Shown here in pieces: positions 47,732 to 59,968 of a stretch of 64,000 bases of DNA. The notes beneath the pieces are model-generated. The model saw only the letters and a list, made by a program, of their open reading frames with translations. It did not search any database and was not told where the DNA came from. Position 1 is the first letter of the stretch. Each line of letters starts with the position of its first letter. Location of the stretch: assembly GCA_037074615.1 (NCBI GenBank), contig CM073520.1:35397527-35461526 (forward strand), written 5' to 3'. Source of the stretch: Leucaena leucocephala. Its lineage: Eukaryota > Streptophyta > Magnoliopsida > Fabales > Fabaceae. The position numbers and the translations under genes were made by a program.

Positions 47732-50642
47732 ATGGAGGCGAAGCTCTTGAGACCTACTACTTCTTCTCCTTCTTTCTTTCCTACATCGAAATCCAATTAC
47801 GCTCTTGACTTCCCAAGACACAGGACTTCCTTCCTCGTCAGCCCCACTGCTTATTTTGGCGGAAAAAACAATATTTCTCTCCGGGCATTTACGACTTCAG
47901 CTGGGTAAGCACACTGCTTCATGGGTTCTTGCAATTCGATCATGGGGTTTAAACCTCTATCTTGTTATTATGCTTTCTCTAGCCCATATCTGCATTTGTC
48001 CATCATGGCTTCTTATTTTCGTATAATTTGGTGTATTTATAGTAATCTGACTCATAGAGCATGTTTTTAGACGTTTTGATTGTTGCCTTGTTTTGTTCGT
48101 CCCATTTATCCATTAATCATTTTGTCTAATTCGTCTAATTCTAGTTAATCAAGGTTTTTCAAATATTCAGATTTCAGATCTCTGTCTCTGTTTCATTCCA
48201 AGGATGTATTTACTATTAATCTATTTAAGTTTAAAATTAGTTCATTGCTTTTATGCAGATCAGTGCCAACAAAGAAAAGAACTGATGAAAGTGAAAACTT
48301 GACTCTAGATCATATAAGGCGTTCTTTAATTCGTCAAGAGGATAGCATAATCTTTAGCCTTTTGGAGCGAGCACAATATTCCTATAATGCAGATGCGTAT
48401 GATCCTGATGCCTTCTCCATGGATGGATTTCATGGATCTTTGGTGGAATACATGTTGAAGGAAACTGAGACGCTTCATGCTCGGGTATGAAACCAAGAGC
48501 TTGAAAAAGTGACGACTAAGTAAAAAATTATATTTTTTTATTTTTCTTGACTGGGTTTCCATTTAACTGAAGGTGGGTAGATACAAGAGCCCTGATGAGC
48601 ATCCATTCTTCCCTGATGACTTGCCTGAACCAATGTTGCCGCCTTTGGATTACCCTAAGGTATTGATGAATATCCTTATGTTATTGGAAAACATATATCA
48701 AGTTATCCAGTAAGCAGTAGGAGCTTACTTTTAAGTTTTAACTAGGTTTGTATCATGGACATGTCTACTTTTTATTGTCCAAGTTTATTCTAATTCACAT
48801 GGTTATTTTTTCTGGGCTCACTGAAAAGGAACCAATCTATAGAATCCACAGTCAGTTTTTCAGTATTGATTGCTGAGTAAAGTTTATCAACTTCTCCCCC
48901 CACAATCCTCTCTTTCTATCCCCTTCTCCTATCCCTTTATCTCTTCTTTGTTGTCTGTCCAACATCAATTTTGCATTCACAATAATTAAGATTGTTTCCT
49001 TATATAAAGATTTTGGTTTTCAATTGAACTATTTTATTCCTTGGACAGAATTGTGGTTTTTCTTTTAGGCAATAACATGGCCTAAAAGCCTGATAGACTT
49101 TCCTTTGCAGTATTCATGAGTTTGCAAAATGGGAGTTGTCGTTTATATTATTAGACCTTTGAAGTTTGCTACCCAGAACACACAATAGTGAGAAAATCAA
49201 TCTACATAACATTTTCACTATTACTGCTCATTTTTGGAAAATCCATTGCTGTCAGATTTTTTTACATTTATTATATCATATGACAAATTTAATTAAATTA
49301 ATAAATGTCTATTGAAAAGATTGTGAGCTTTTTTGGTGTTGCTTTATAACAGTGTTTTTGTCCTTACAAAATCTTTGTTTTATTAATATGTGAAAATAGG
49401 TATTGCATCCTATTGCTGATGCAATTAACATAAATAATAGAGTGTGGGAAGTATACTTTAAAGATCTCATCCCACGGCTAGTCACAGAAGGAGATGATGG
49501 TAATTGTGGATCTGCTGCTGTTTGTGATACAATGTGCTTGCAGGTATGCATTTAAATGAATTCATTTTCTTTTCCAATTATGTTGAAACACTGTAGAGGT
49601 TGTATATCAGTATTAGTTATTCAACAGTAATAGTTGTTCCTCATTTCTAGGTCATTTCCTTTCATTGGGGAATGATTTTATAAATTTACAATATTACGAC
49701 CTCTTCTTGTTTGATAGGCTATAAGCAAAAATCAGTAATATAATAAACTTACCTCTAAAGAAGAATAAGTATAGGCTGCGTCCTTAACTGAACAAGATTC
49801 CTGTAGTGAAGTTTTCATTTATCAGTTGTGCTCAAAGCTTAATTTTAAAATTTATACTATGCAAAGACCATAGTAGTTTCATGTCTCGGATCAACCCCGT
49901 ACTGCATGCATGTGTGTTAACTGTTAACTTTTAATTAAATGTAACCGCTTCGTACTCTTTTGGGATTCAATAGCTTGGTGAAAACTGCCAAGCATTTCCA
50001 TTTATCAGCCATAAGAAAATAGATAGCTATTAATAATACAAGCACATAATCTTAAAGATGATTATTTCCGGTTTTAAGTTTGTTTAGTTAAATATTTGGC
50101 ACTTTTTAGATAAGTTTTGCAATTGTCATTGCTTGATAAGTTTTGGGGCTAGATTAACAAATGGTTGTCAGTTCAATAGCTTGACAAACTCTGATTCTAA
50201 CTTGTAAGGTTTCTTGATTATTTTTTTGGAACTGTAGGCTCTCTCAAAGAGAATACATTACGGAAAATATGTGGCAGAAGCTAAGTTTCAAGCTAATCCA
50301 GATGCATATAAAGAGGCCATTATAGCGCAGGTATGAATACTCGTGAGATAGTGCATTTTTCTTGTGCAAGCTGGGTTTTTAATAGAATCAACTTTGACTC
50401 TGCAGGACAAAGATAAGTTGATGGACATGCTAACATATTCTGAAGTTGAAGAGGCAATAAAAAGGAGAGTAGAAATGAAGACCAAGGCTTATGGGATGGA
50501 GGTGGTGACAGAGTGTAAAGACCATCAAGTCGAACCTGTCTACAAAATCAAACCTAGCTTGGTTGCTAATCTTTACGGTGATTGGATCATGCCTCTGACA
50601 AAGCAAGTTCAGGTTGCCTACTTGTTGAGAAGATTGGATTGA
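47732..50642 (+). CDS. CM1: Chorismate mutase, plastidial (CM1 type)
   Basis: The enzyme converts chorismate to prephenate, the first committed step to phenylalanine and tyrosine, and competes with isochorismate synthase for the salicylate precursor. Six exons are 47732-47904, 48259-48484, 48573-48659, 49400-49543, 50238-50330 and 50406-50642, giving 319 residues. Residues 1 to about 60 form a Ser/Thr/Pro-rich transit peptide. The AroQ all-helical core includes TLDHIRRSLIRQEDSIIFSL with the catalytic Arg, GRYKSPDEHPFFPDDLPEP, and ALSKRIHYGKYVAEAKF. The loop GDDGNCGSAAVCD corresponds to the allosteric region of the plastid enzymes that respond to aromatic amino acids; Arabidopsis CM1 has Tyr where this has Cys. 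The C terminus is GDWIMPLTKQVQVAYLLRRLD. The presence of a transit peptide separates it from cytosolic CM2. A dead duplicate lies 4.3 kb upstream. Confidence 0.96.
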
Positions 50643-50789
50643 ACAACATTCCTGTAATTGGTTCATGCAGAGTATATTCTTGGTTACTCTTTGTAATATA
50701 GGTAACTAGATATACATTTACTCAACATTGTTAAAACTGGATTGATCCATTGTGAATTTATGATTAGACCGGTGATAAGAATTTCATAC

Positions 50790-51185
50790 AATAGAACAAT
50801 TGGAGGATCTGATGCAATTCATGTGGAGGGGTCCTCCACTTCGTCATTCTCTGAATCTGTTCCAGACTTAATTTAGCAAAGCTTATCTGCAGCTCTATTG
50901 CCCTCCCTATACATGGGCTTCAGCTGAATTTGCCAGTCCTTCTATTCCTCTTGTACATACAGTACTATTCGGGGGCATCCATTTATCTTCTTATCGCTAT
51001 TAATGAAATCCACCACCTCAGATGCGTCACATTCTAATTCAATCTTCCTAAAGCCCATCTCCCAGCATAACTTGAGCCCTTCAAGAATTCCAAAAGGCTC
51101 AACAGTAAACGCGTTACATTCATCTAGCTTTGCCATTCATTGTTCTCACCCATCTGAGTTTAGTTTGCACCACCTCTTTTGAGGT
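50790..51185 (-). pseudogene. Fragment of a retroelement RNase H-like (RVT_3) domain
   Basis: On the minus strand PQKRWCKLNSDG (ending at a stop) is followed, after a frame break, by a 64-residue frame with EPFGILEGLKLCWEMGFRKI and ELECDASEVVDFINSD. A stop then precedes KDWQIQLKPMYREGNRAADK. These match the order of the RNase H-like domain at the C terminus of plant LINE-type retroelement proteins and related host copies, with its DG, E and D residues. Two stops and a deletion show it is dead. No reverse transcriptase part is nearby. Confidence 0.75.
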
Positions 51186-51749
51186 GTGGGCTATTCTTAT
51201 CTTGCAAGCTCGTAGTTAATCCTTGTTCTATTGAGCTCTACCACCTTTACCACTTTTATTAATATTGAAAATAGATTACTATTGCATTTTTTTAAAAAAA
51301 AGAGTTCTAATTATTTCAAAAAGTTTACTTTTTTTCCCATGAAAGAAGATAACTTCATAAATGGAGTAAACCAATTATTTTACTTACATGAATTTGATGG
51401 TAATACAATATAATTAGGATAAAATTTAGGTGAAGTTATTTATATCTATTAGATCTGGTTTTCTTATCATACTTATTATTAATTTATTGTTATAGCTATA
51501 AATTCATCCAAGTAACAAACTTTTTTTATCAAACTCTTAAAATGTAAATTAAGGTAAGATCTGTAAATTTTTTATATAGATACTCGTTATTTTATTATTA
51601 TTATTTATTAAAATATATATGTATATTGATAAATTTATCGATAAAATATAAAGTAATTTTACTTAAGTTTTGTCCATATAATTAATATGAATGTAAAATA
51701 TATAATTTATATTAAAGTTTTTCTCTTTTATTATTAGTATATTTTTATA

Positions 51750-52418
51750 TTTATAAAAGGGTAAAGATCATCAAGCACTCCAAACTAATTTTAGAGAAGA
51801 AATTAGTACCATAAATTATTTAAATGTGCAATCAATACTCTGAACTAAATTTAGAGGTGCAATTAACACCCAATATTTAAGGATACAATCAACACTCCTA
51901 ACTAATTTTTGGAGGGGCAATTAACACCATAGAGTATTTCAATTGGTATAATTTTGCTCATTCGTTAATAAAAATACTAACTTTTATTTGATACATGCCA
52001 CATGAATTTTTTATTTAGATATATTATTATTTAAAAGGCTACATGTATAATATTTTTTTAATACATTTTACATATAAATTTTATACAATATTAATTTTAG
52101 AATTTATTCAATACTTTTATTTAAACAATATAATATATGTGATATTTTAAATAATAATATGTTGAAATAAAAAAAAACTCATGTGACATAGATCGGACAA
52201 AAATTTGTGTTTCCTAGTACAAGGGTAAAATTATACTAATTTAAATATTTTAGGGTATTAGTCATAAATCTAAAATTATTTTCTTAAATATTTTAGGATA
52301 ATGATCGCAACTCCAAAATTAATTTAATGTGTTAATTGTACCCTTAACTATTTTAAAATACTAATTGTTCCTATAAAATTAGTTTAGGTGCTAAATATAA
52401 CTTTATCCCTTTATAAAA
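51750..52418. mobile_element. Foldback/MITE-like element of ~670 bp
   Basis: The left end reads TTTATAAAAGGGTAAAGATC and the right end in reverse reads TTTATAAAGGGATAAAGTTA. The arms stay similar through GCAC(T/C)(C/T)(C/A)AAACTAATTTTA. Internally, degenerate units of the type CAATTAACACC...ACTAATTTT repeat on both arms in opposite orientation, so a large part can fold back. No open frame is present. Confidence 0.65.
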
Positions 52419-52748
52419 TATCACATGCTTCATATGCATTAGTTTTAACGGAATGATTATAACTGTTTATACAAAAAATCTCAACTCTTAATTCAAGTCC
52501 ATTTATTTTTCTGGAACAATTTTGAAAGAATTTGGGATTCGAAGAGTTTTTGATGAAAATGACATTTAAAAATATTAAAAAGACAATAATATTTTTATAT
52601 AAAATAATTTTATCTTTAATTGAGGAAAAATAATGAGAAAAGACCATCTAAAATTCAAAAGAACAAAAAAATAACATTTGAATTTTAAAAAGAATAAATT
52701 GATTATAAGTCTCAATCTATTCTTTTAAAATTAAGAGGCGAAAGATGA

Positions 52749-53013
52749 CTATTCATATAATAGAATTTATGACTTGAATAATAATTTTAACCACTTTTAT
52801 TAAAATATTTAATGTTCTCAATAATAATTGAGATGCAAATAATTATTTTAGTCATTTATTTCTCTTGCAATGGAATTTATGACTTAAGTAATGATTTGAC
52901 TACTTTTAATGAGACATTAACTACTTAATAATAACTTAATTTCAAATAATTGTTTTAGTCATTTACTATTCCTATAATAGTATCTACCACTTAAACAATA
53001 ATTTTGACCACCA
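52749..53013. repeat. Tandem repeat, ~109 bp unit, about 2.4 copies
   Basis: Units start near 52749, 52857 and 52966, each with a GGAATTTATGACTT(A/G)A(A/G)TAAT-like core followed by a TTTTAGTCATTTA block. The third copy is truncated. Divergence between copies is moderate. Confidence 0.7.
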
Positions 53014-53818
53014 TCAAGCCCTCCTTCTAACTATTTATTTTCTTTCTCACTATTTATCCTACTCCTTTCTCTCCTCTCACTGTCATTTTACTTACACTTG
53101 TGTTTTTCCTATTATCTTTTCTAGTGATCTTAATGTTATACTTCCCTCATTTTGTCTCTTTGCATGACTACTCTCTTTCTATTTTAAAGACGATGAAGAT
53201 AAATATATAGTAGTAATGGTAGAAACTCTGACATTCATATTGACAATAGATAGAGAAAAATTAATAAGTTGATTGTGGATAGAGAGAAAATAAAAGAGAA
53301 TGTCAATAGTAGAAAAAAGAGAGAGAAAAAAGAAGAAAGGATAATTTTATCTTTTATCTACTAAATTTTAAAAGTATAAATTAATAATTATATCTAATAT
53401 ATTATTTTTAAAAATAATTTTTTTTATCTTTTTAAAATCTAGATAATCTTTATTCATCCTCTTAAGAGAAACCAAAGGGGCAAAGATATTGACGATAGCA
53501 CCCTTATAAAAAATGAATTAATTTTATAACCCAGTAAAGCACACCCTCGTCTGCCCGGAGTAGCAGACTCAATTTTCTTTTTCGGCATTGCACCCTTGGT
53601 CGAGCTCGCCGTCGGACGCCGTCCACCATTGTCAGCCCTACGTGGGTGTTCTCTGGCAAGTATTGAAGCAGGTGCGAACTTTGTAAAATCCCGTGAGATT
53701 GATTTCTTCAATCTGGATTTGAATTTGTTCATTGAATTCGAGTTTTGATGTTTCTTACTCATCCATGTTTTCCCCTTTTAATTGTCAGCTTATTCTGTCT
53801 CTCTTGAACAGGGATACG

Positions 53819-55693
53819 ATGCCTTTGGGACTAATTATCGGGATAGGAAGGGCATTTCGAAGGAAGCGAACTTCGTCCCTTGACATTCTATCGTCAAAAC
53901 GTGCTCCACGAGGTTACTACAAAGGGAAAAATTGCAAGCCTACTGGTTTCCACACACGCAAAGGTTTGTTCACCTTTTACAAAGTAAATTGCAATATGAT
54001 TTGTTCACTATTGTTGCACAATATATGCAGGATAGATCATTGAAAGGTTTTATAGCCTGTTATCATATTTGAGTACTTATTTCCTTTTGGAGGAACAGTT
54101 TTGGATTGGATTTTAGAAGATAGAGAACTGTTGTTTAGGAACTTCCAGCAAACCAATACTAGAAAGACACTTTCAAACTGCTCTGTATTTTCATTTTTCC
54201 TAAGGAATGATTCAACTACGGCAATTCTTGCTTTGTTCTTTCAAACTTTTGTCAATAGATGACTAATAATGCAGAGGTTGCAGTCTATGAAAGCGGAATA
54301 ATGAACTAATAGCTTAATTAGAAGATAGATAACTGTTGTTTAGGAACTTCCAGCAAACCAATACTAGAAAGACACTTTCAAACTGCTCTGTATTTTCATT
54401 TTTCCTAAGGAATGATTCAACTACGGCAATTCTTGCTTTGTTCTTTCAAACTTTTGTCAATAGATGACTAATAATGCAGAGGTTGCAGTCTATGAAAGCG
54501 GAATAATGAACTAATAGCTTAACTTTGTTCTTGAGCCATCTTCATAAGAGCAATTCTGGATTATTGGCTACAAAGCAATTCTGGGTTCTGAATCTATAGT
54601 AAATAACTCTTCTATGATTTCTTCATTAGTTTTAAAATTCATTATTATCCTTCCTTGCTTCATCTCATCTATCACTCAGCCATAGCTTCCTTTTTAAGTC
54701 ATATCCTTCTTCTATTACACTCTGTTAATGTGTCATTGTGTATTTCATATACTTAAAGAAAACAAGGAAATGGAGTCATTCTTGCTCAAAGGGAGAGAGC
54801 AATAGAAGACTGCATCTTGTCTAGGGCATGAAATGGGAAATTTGTGGTATTCTAAAATTATTAATTTGCCCTTCACTTCATATCAGCTACCATGTCATTT
54901 ATCATGTGTTGTTCAACTTAAATTTGATGTACCACATATTTGTTAAAGGTTTTCTGCTTAAAATTGAAGTTTGAGGTGAGGTGCACTGCCTAGTTTTGAA
55001 GATTAGGGGATTTTCTTCACTCTACCTAAAATTTAAGAGAATTATGAACAATTTAGCCTTTTTACAAAGATTGTTTAATGTTCAAACTTCGTACTACTTC
55101 TACATGTAGCATTTTGGTTACCTTAGTTGAAGATATATTATACCTTTTCAAGTTGTTTTCGCAACTTTCCAGCACATTTAGTTATTCACATAATCTTGCC
55201 AATTGGAAGTAAACTTGTGGCCTTTGGGGAAGTACTTCTGTTGATCTTTTCTGGAGTTTGTTGCTAGTATATGTTATATAACTTTCAGTTACTCCAAACT
55301 TGACTGAAGTTGTATCCTTGGAATGCAATCTTGCTTCTAAAAATTTTCTCACTTAAGATACATGATATACTATGTGCAATGTATTATTTTGGTCGTATAT
55401 AATGTATACTTGCATTTTGGTGCAGGTGGATATGTAGTAATGCAAGAAAAACTGCCAAACTATGTAGTCCCTGATCTGACTGATTTCAAGGTCGGCATCA
55501 TTCTGTATATTTGTTTTCTCTTCTTTCTCATCATGTCAGTGGTAGTTGTTGCATCCCTGTGATCCTACCCTAAATATTTCAAGCTCATTGCTGATTTATA
55601 TTATATTATTGTTTTCTTTTGCAGCTCAAACCTTATGTATCTCAGTGTCCTAGAGAAGTCCAGACCTCTGAGGCTTCTGAAGCGGCTAAATAA
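53819..55693 (+). CDS. Mitochondrial large-subunit ribosomal protein mL41 (MRPL27/MRPL41 family)
   Basis: This is a small structural protein of the mitochondrial ribosome large subunit. Three coding exons (53819-53963, 55426-55490 and 55625-55693) encode 92 residues, the usual length for the plant family. The start MPLGLIIGIGRAFRRKRTSS has the basic, acid-free character of a mitochondrial ribosomal protein. RAPRGYYKGKNCKPTGFHTRKGGYV and KLPNYVVPDLTDFKLKPYV are the conserved core. The likely Arabidopsis counterparts are At5g39800 and At5g40080, annotated there as L27. Phases are 1 and 0 across the two introns. Intron 1 holds a near-perfect 205 bp tandem duplication. A relic of a second copy lies at 44968-45622. 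Confidence 0.93.
54114..54523. repeat. Near-identical 205 bp tandem duplication in mL41 intron 1
   Basis: Copies at 54114-54318 and 54319-54523 are head to tail and differ, by eye, at only about one internal base (TAGAGAACTG versus TAGATAACTG) and at the final base. The near-identity points to a very recent event. The relic at 44968-45622 does not contain this unit. Confidence 0.95.
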
Positions 55694-56820
55694 CCAAGTA
55701 GTGGAGGCTGGGAATGGTTAACAGAGCTATAGGCAACTAGGCCCTTCTATTTTATTCATTGTCAGAAGCTTTTGAACGAATAAGTCTTGTGTTATTACTG
55801 AAGTTGGATTTATTCATAAAAGAAAACAATTTACCTGGTATTGTGTGGTTCAACTCAATTGTTTCTTTGATTCACATTCATTTCGTAGCTAAAGATTCTA
55901 TTGTCTGCATGATAGTGACAGCACAATAAACCAGGTCCTGAGCTTATATGTTTATTTTGTATGGTCACGGAGAACATGAACTCAAACAGGAGAGGAGAAT
56001 GGCATATAAGAACCAATTAAATAGGGCAAATAACAAAATGGTTCCATGAAATGGTCAAATAATAAAGTTTTTAGAGACTTTTTTTTAAAATTATTTGTGA
56101 AATGACCTTATTATCCTTACGTTAAGAAAAAAAAAACTTCCACTATCGTTGGTCACCACTCACCAGAGTTCCAACTGCCACTGCCAGTCACCCGAGCTCT
56201 AATTAGCCAGTCGTCGGAGCTCCAGCAGCGGTGGTCTAGAGAATTACTGAGAAAGGTATACGCAAAAAAATCAATTCTAAAAAGTAATTCTTAAAATAAT
56301 TATCAACAAACTTTTAATTTTGGAAATAATTGAGTTAAAAACTTTCATACTAAATCATAGTTTATATTTTCTAAGAAAATTTGACGCTTTTAAAGAAAAT
56401 ATAAACTACAATTTAAATCATGAGAAAGCTAAATAGTTAATAATATTTTCAACTTAGTAGTTAATGAACGAATAAGCCTTGTGTTATTACTCTCACCTCG
56501 CTTCTAACTAACTTAACAAGATCAAAGTTAGTTGGAGCAACAAAATTATGTTTAAAATTAACTTTCCTTCTATTTTTTTCTCCTCACAAATATTATTATT
56601 ATTAAATATCTTCATATTATATTAAAATATGATAGGAAGATATTTTAATAATAACTCAATTTAATATAAGACAGTATACTGGTGGGAGTATTGTATATTT
56701 CAATTTACAAAAACAGTTTTGAAAAATTTTAGGAAAACTTTATTGGTTGGCTGATTGGATAATGCTCTTACAATTTATTCATTTTCATATGGCCGACCTT
56801 CGCTCCTTCACTTTGGAGCC
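55694..56820. other. Intergenic region between mL41 and the DUF3598 gene
   Basis: This starts with the mL41 3' UTR. A C- and G-rich patch at 56140-56240 with repeated GGAGCTC/GAGCTC motifs stands out from the AT-rich surroundings and may be a transposon fragment; I could not classify it. No gene was recognised. Confidence 0.55.
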
Positions 56821-59800
56821 ATGGCTTCCATTCACTACTCAGTTTCAATCCCTTCGGTTACCAAATTACCAAACACCAACAATGTTCGAACCTTTTCGGT
56901 GAATCTATCAAACCAAAAACGTCCCTCATGTTGCTTTCACAGAATCCGAGCCTCGAGTTCACAATCGTCCCCGTCATTAGGAGAAGCAGTAATGAGCGTA
57001 GACAATCTTCGTAGCTTCATCGAGCTTAATATGGGAAAATGGGATGGTTCTTTCTGTGTAAGCATTACAATGGAAAATCTCTTGATGCAGCAATTTTGTA
57101 TTTTTGCCATACTAAGTGTTCCCTCTTCCCTTTTCAGCAATTTGATGCTTCTGGGCATTTGTTGCAACAAATAAGGACGAAGCTTTCAGCAAGTTCTTAT
57201 GGGGAGGATCATCTCATGAGTCTCATTCAAACGTAAGCTTCTCATGACTCTTTTTATACTTAAAGGAAATGAACATATCTTTTCATGGAGACACTCTGTA
57301 TCTCACTTTCTTTAGTATCTTGTAAACCGCGGTAATTATGATGGTCATAATGGATAACTAACATAGAAACGATAAAATTGTCATATATTGGGAGTTAACA
57401 AATTCAGTAGGGGTAATGTCATATCTTTTTATTTAGTACTATGAAGTACTACCTAAATGGTGTCATTTTATATGACCATGCCTTTGATGCCACTCGCTAT
57501 CCATTATATCATTGTAACACATACATCTTGGATGTTGACTGAGTTCCTAGATGTTAGGATTGAGATTATCCAATTGATCATGAATTTACGCTGTGCTATC
57601 TAGTTCTTTAGAGCTAAATTGTCATTATTCATTGTATCTGTTACACAACCGTGACAAGTTACAAATCTTTGATTGATTTATTATATTGCTTCTTGTAGCC
57701 TATACATTAAGCAAGCTTCATCAGATACTTCAATTTCTGGATATGATGGGGAACCAGAGTGGGCAGAGTACAAAATCAAAGAAACCAATATGTTTACTGT
57801 CGACAAATATCAACAAGTGAGTTTTTCTCCTATTGCTGAATGGTTTAGAGTATATATAATGATCGATTTCTTTTCTTCATGGAAAGAGTGTATTTGCCCT
57901 ATATTTTGTTATCCCTTTGTCTTCTGTAAAATATCCACTATGGTTAGCCTGCAGATTGGCTTTTTCCCATCTGAGAGAGCGTTTTCCCTGAGGTATCAGA
58001 CAGCTGGCATGTTGGATACAATATTAAGGCAAGGGGTTCTTGGAGAAGATGACACTGGAGAAGAATCACCAAAGTAAGTGATTCTCTGAAAGGTCTTCAA
58101 TCACTATTTGATCATTTTGTAAGCAGGCCGTGTGTTTTACTTTCATAGGTGCAGTTACTAGACATGAGGAAACTAAATTGAGATTGCAGCTGGCGTGGAT
58201 AGTGACAGAAATACAAAACATGCTTTACTCTTTTGTTTAGAGACGACTAGCTAACTAATTTTACTCTGGAGGCAAGACTAACATGCATAATGTTGACGAT
58301 CTGTTATGCGTCGTAGTGTGACTAATACCGGGTTTAAACTGTGGTTCTTCTGGTCACTGGTCTAGTTAAGCCAAGTTTCAGATTGGTGCAATAAATTCAA
58401 GATAAATCTAAAATCCTAGTTTCTATGGGTCTATTATTTGATAACCCATTGCCATTGTTACCATGGAGTTGTCAATTCTCATGCACCAGCGTGTGGGCTT
58501 AAGAAGTAGGCGTGCAAAACTGCCTATGCTACTTGATTATTTACATCATACTTTTTAAACATTTTCGTATATATTGACACAGTTTACAGTAGTTAAAAGC
58601 ATTCTGTCTGATTTCTCAATTGCTTACTATTAACATTCCAGATTGATTTCTTCCCTATGATTAATGTTGCCCGTACTGTCTGTTATTGGACATTGATACT
58701 GAGAACCTTCTCATTTAGATGAGAAAGTTGCTAGTTTGTGAAGTGTAGTAGCATACGTGTGCGTGCACCAACAAGCAAACACGTGCAACTTATATTTCTA
58801 TCGCTTGCTTTGACTTTTCATTACTTTAATGTGCAGAAATGTGAAGCTTCCCTCTCGGCGACCTTCTGTTGTATGTGAGAATTGCTTGTATTCTCTTCAG
58901 ACACAGATGCGAGCAAGAGCCTTTCACATTTTGGATCCAAAAGGAGTTGTAGATATGCTTATTGTTTTCCTAGAGGAAAAAAGTGATGGGTCTCCGCCTC
59001 TGCTTGACAATTCAATGGTACTCGGCATAAGTACAGTTTTTCAATCTTATATATCAAACAAATTCACCTACCCACAAACAACACTGGACTGTATATATAT
59101 CTTTATTATGAAGGAAATTTTCAATTGTTGGGAAGTCTACTGATTTTGATTAGCTTGATGACTGAGTTATTCTTTTGTTGGTGGTTTCTTTCATTTATGA
59201 ACCATTTTATTGTTGTGGATTCATGACAGGACACAGAGAGTAGGATTTTACCCTTTCTTGGGAAGTGGAAAGGCCACTCTGTTACAAAACGTAGTGGTGT
59301 TTATGGATCTACGATTGCTGAAGCTGATACAGTTGTGTCACTTGAAATGGGTGACAATGATCAACTTAATCAGGTATGTCAGCCTTTACACCTCAAAGCT
59401 CAAGGAAATGAAAATTAAGAAAAAGTAGTGTTAAAAGAATAAAACCAAAACTGAGATATTTTGAGGAAATTAATCATTTGGTTCTTCAATTAAGTTAAAA
59501 CTACAAAATATTTGTATACTAAGTTAGAATTGAGGCAAAATTATATGATCAAATAATTAATTTTTTCGATATTTTAATTGGAGAAGTTTCATATTATGTA
59601 AACTCTATAAGGAGTGCCTTCAGTTTAGCTTGATATTGTAAAATGAACAGCTCGGTGCCTGTGTGATTCAGGTTGTGAGTTCAACATCGAACAAGGAAAA
59701 TGAAAAGGTGACGACAAATGTGGAGTGGAAGGGGACAATGTCAGAGAATGTGATTACATATGATGGAGGATACCAGGTTACGCTGTTGCCTGGAGGGATG

Positions 59801-59968
59801 TACATGGGGTGTCCTTGTGACGTGACAAAAAGTGTTGCAGAGTCAAAGTCTTTCCATTTAGAGTTCTGTTGGCTTGAGACACCTAACAAGAGACAAAGAC
59901 TGGTTCGCACCTACGATGTGCAAGGCTTGGCTGTTTCTTCCACTTATTTTTCTGAGACCAAGTCCTGA
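56821..59968 (+). CDS. Plastid-targeted DUF3598 (lipocalin-like) protein
   Basis: This is an uncharacterised family shared by cyanobacteria and plastid-bearing plants, so an endosymbiotic origin and a plastid location are likely; the biochemical role is unknown. Seven exons are 56821-57057, 57138-57232, 57699-57816, 57955-58073, 58837-59017, 59230-59373 and 59672-59968, encoding 396 residues. Residues 1 to about 50 are rich in Ser, Thr, Asn and basic residues, as in a chloroplast transit peptide ending near RIRASSSQ. The N-terminal domain starts at SFIELNMGKWDGSF and includes IGFFPSERAFSLRYQT. The C-terminal domain opens with LPFLGKWKGHSVTKRSGVYG and ends with LLPGGMYMGCPCDV and FCWLETPNKRQRLVRTYD. 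Each half starts with a G-K-W beta-barrel entry motif, suggesting two related barrels. The ATG at 56821 starts MASIHYSVS. Confidence 0.85.

Larger units (their letters stand above)
50643..53818. other. Intergenic region between chorismate mutase and mL41
   Basis: No functional gene was recognised. The region contains a broken RNase H-like fragment (50790-51185), a foldback element (51750-52418), a ~109 bp tandem repeat (52749-53013) and the probable mL41 leader. In the leader, CAG|GTGCGA at 53670 and an acceptor GAACAG before 53811 suggest a 5' UTR intron. AGCTCTACCACCTTTACCAC at about 51233 also resembles 44710-44770, supporting the upstream duplication. Confidence 0.6.
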
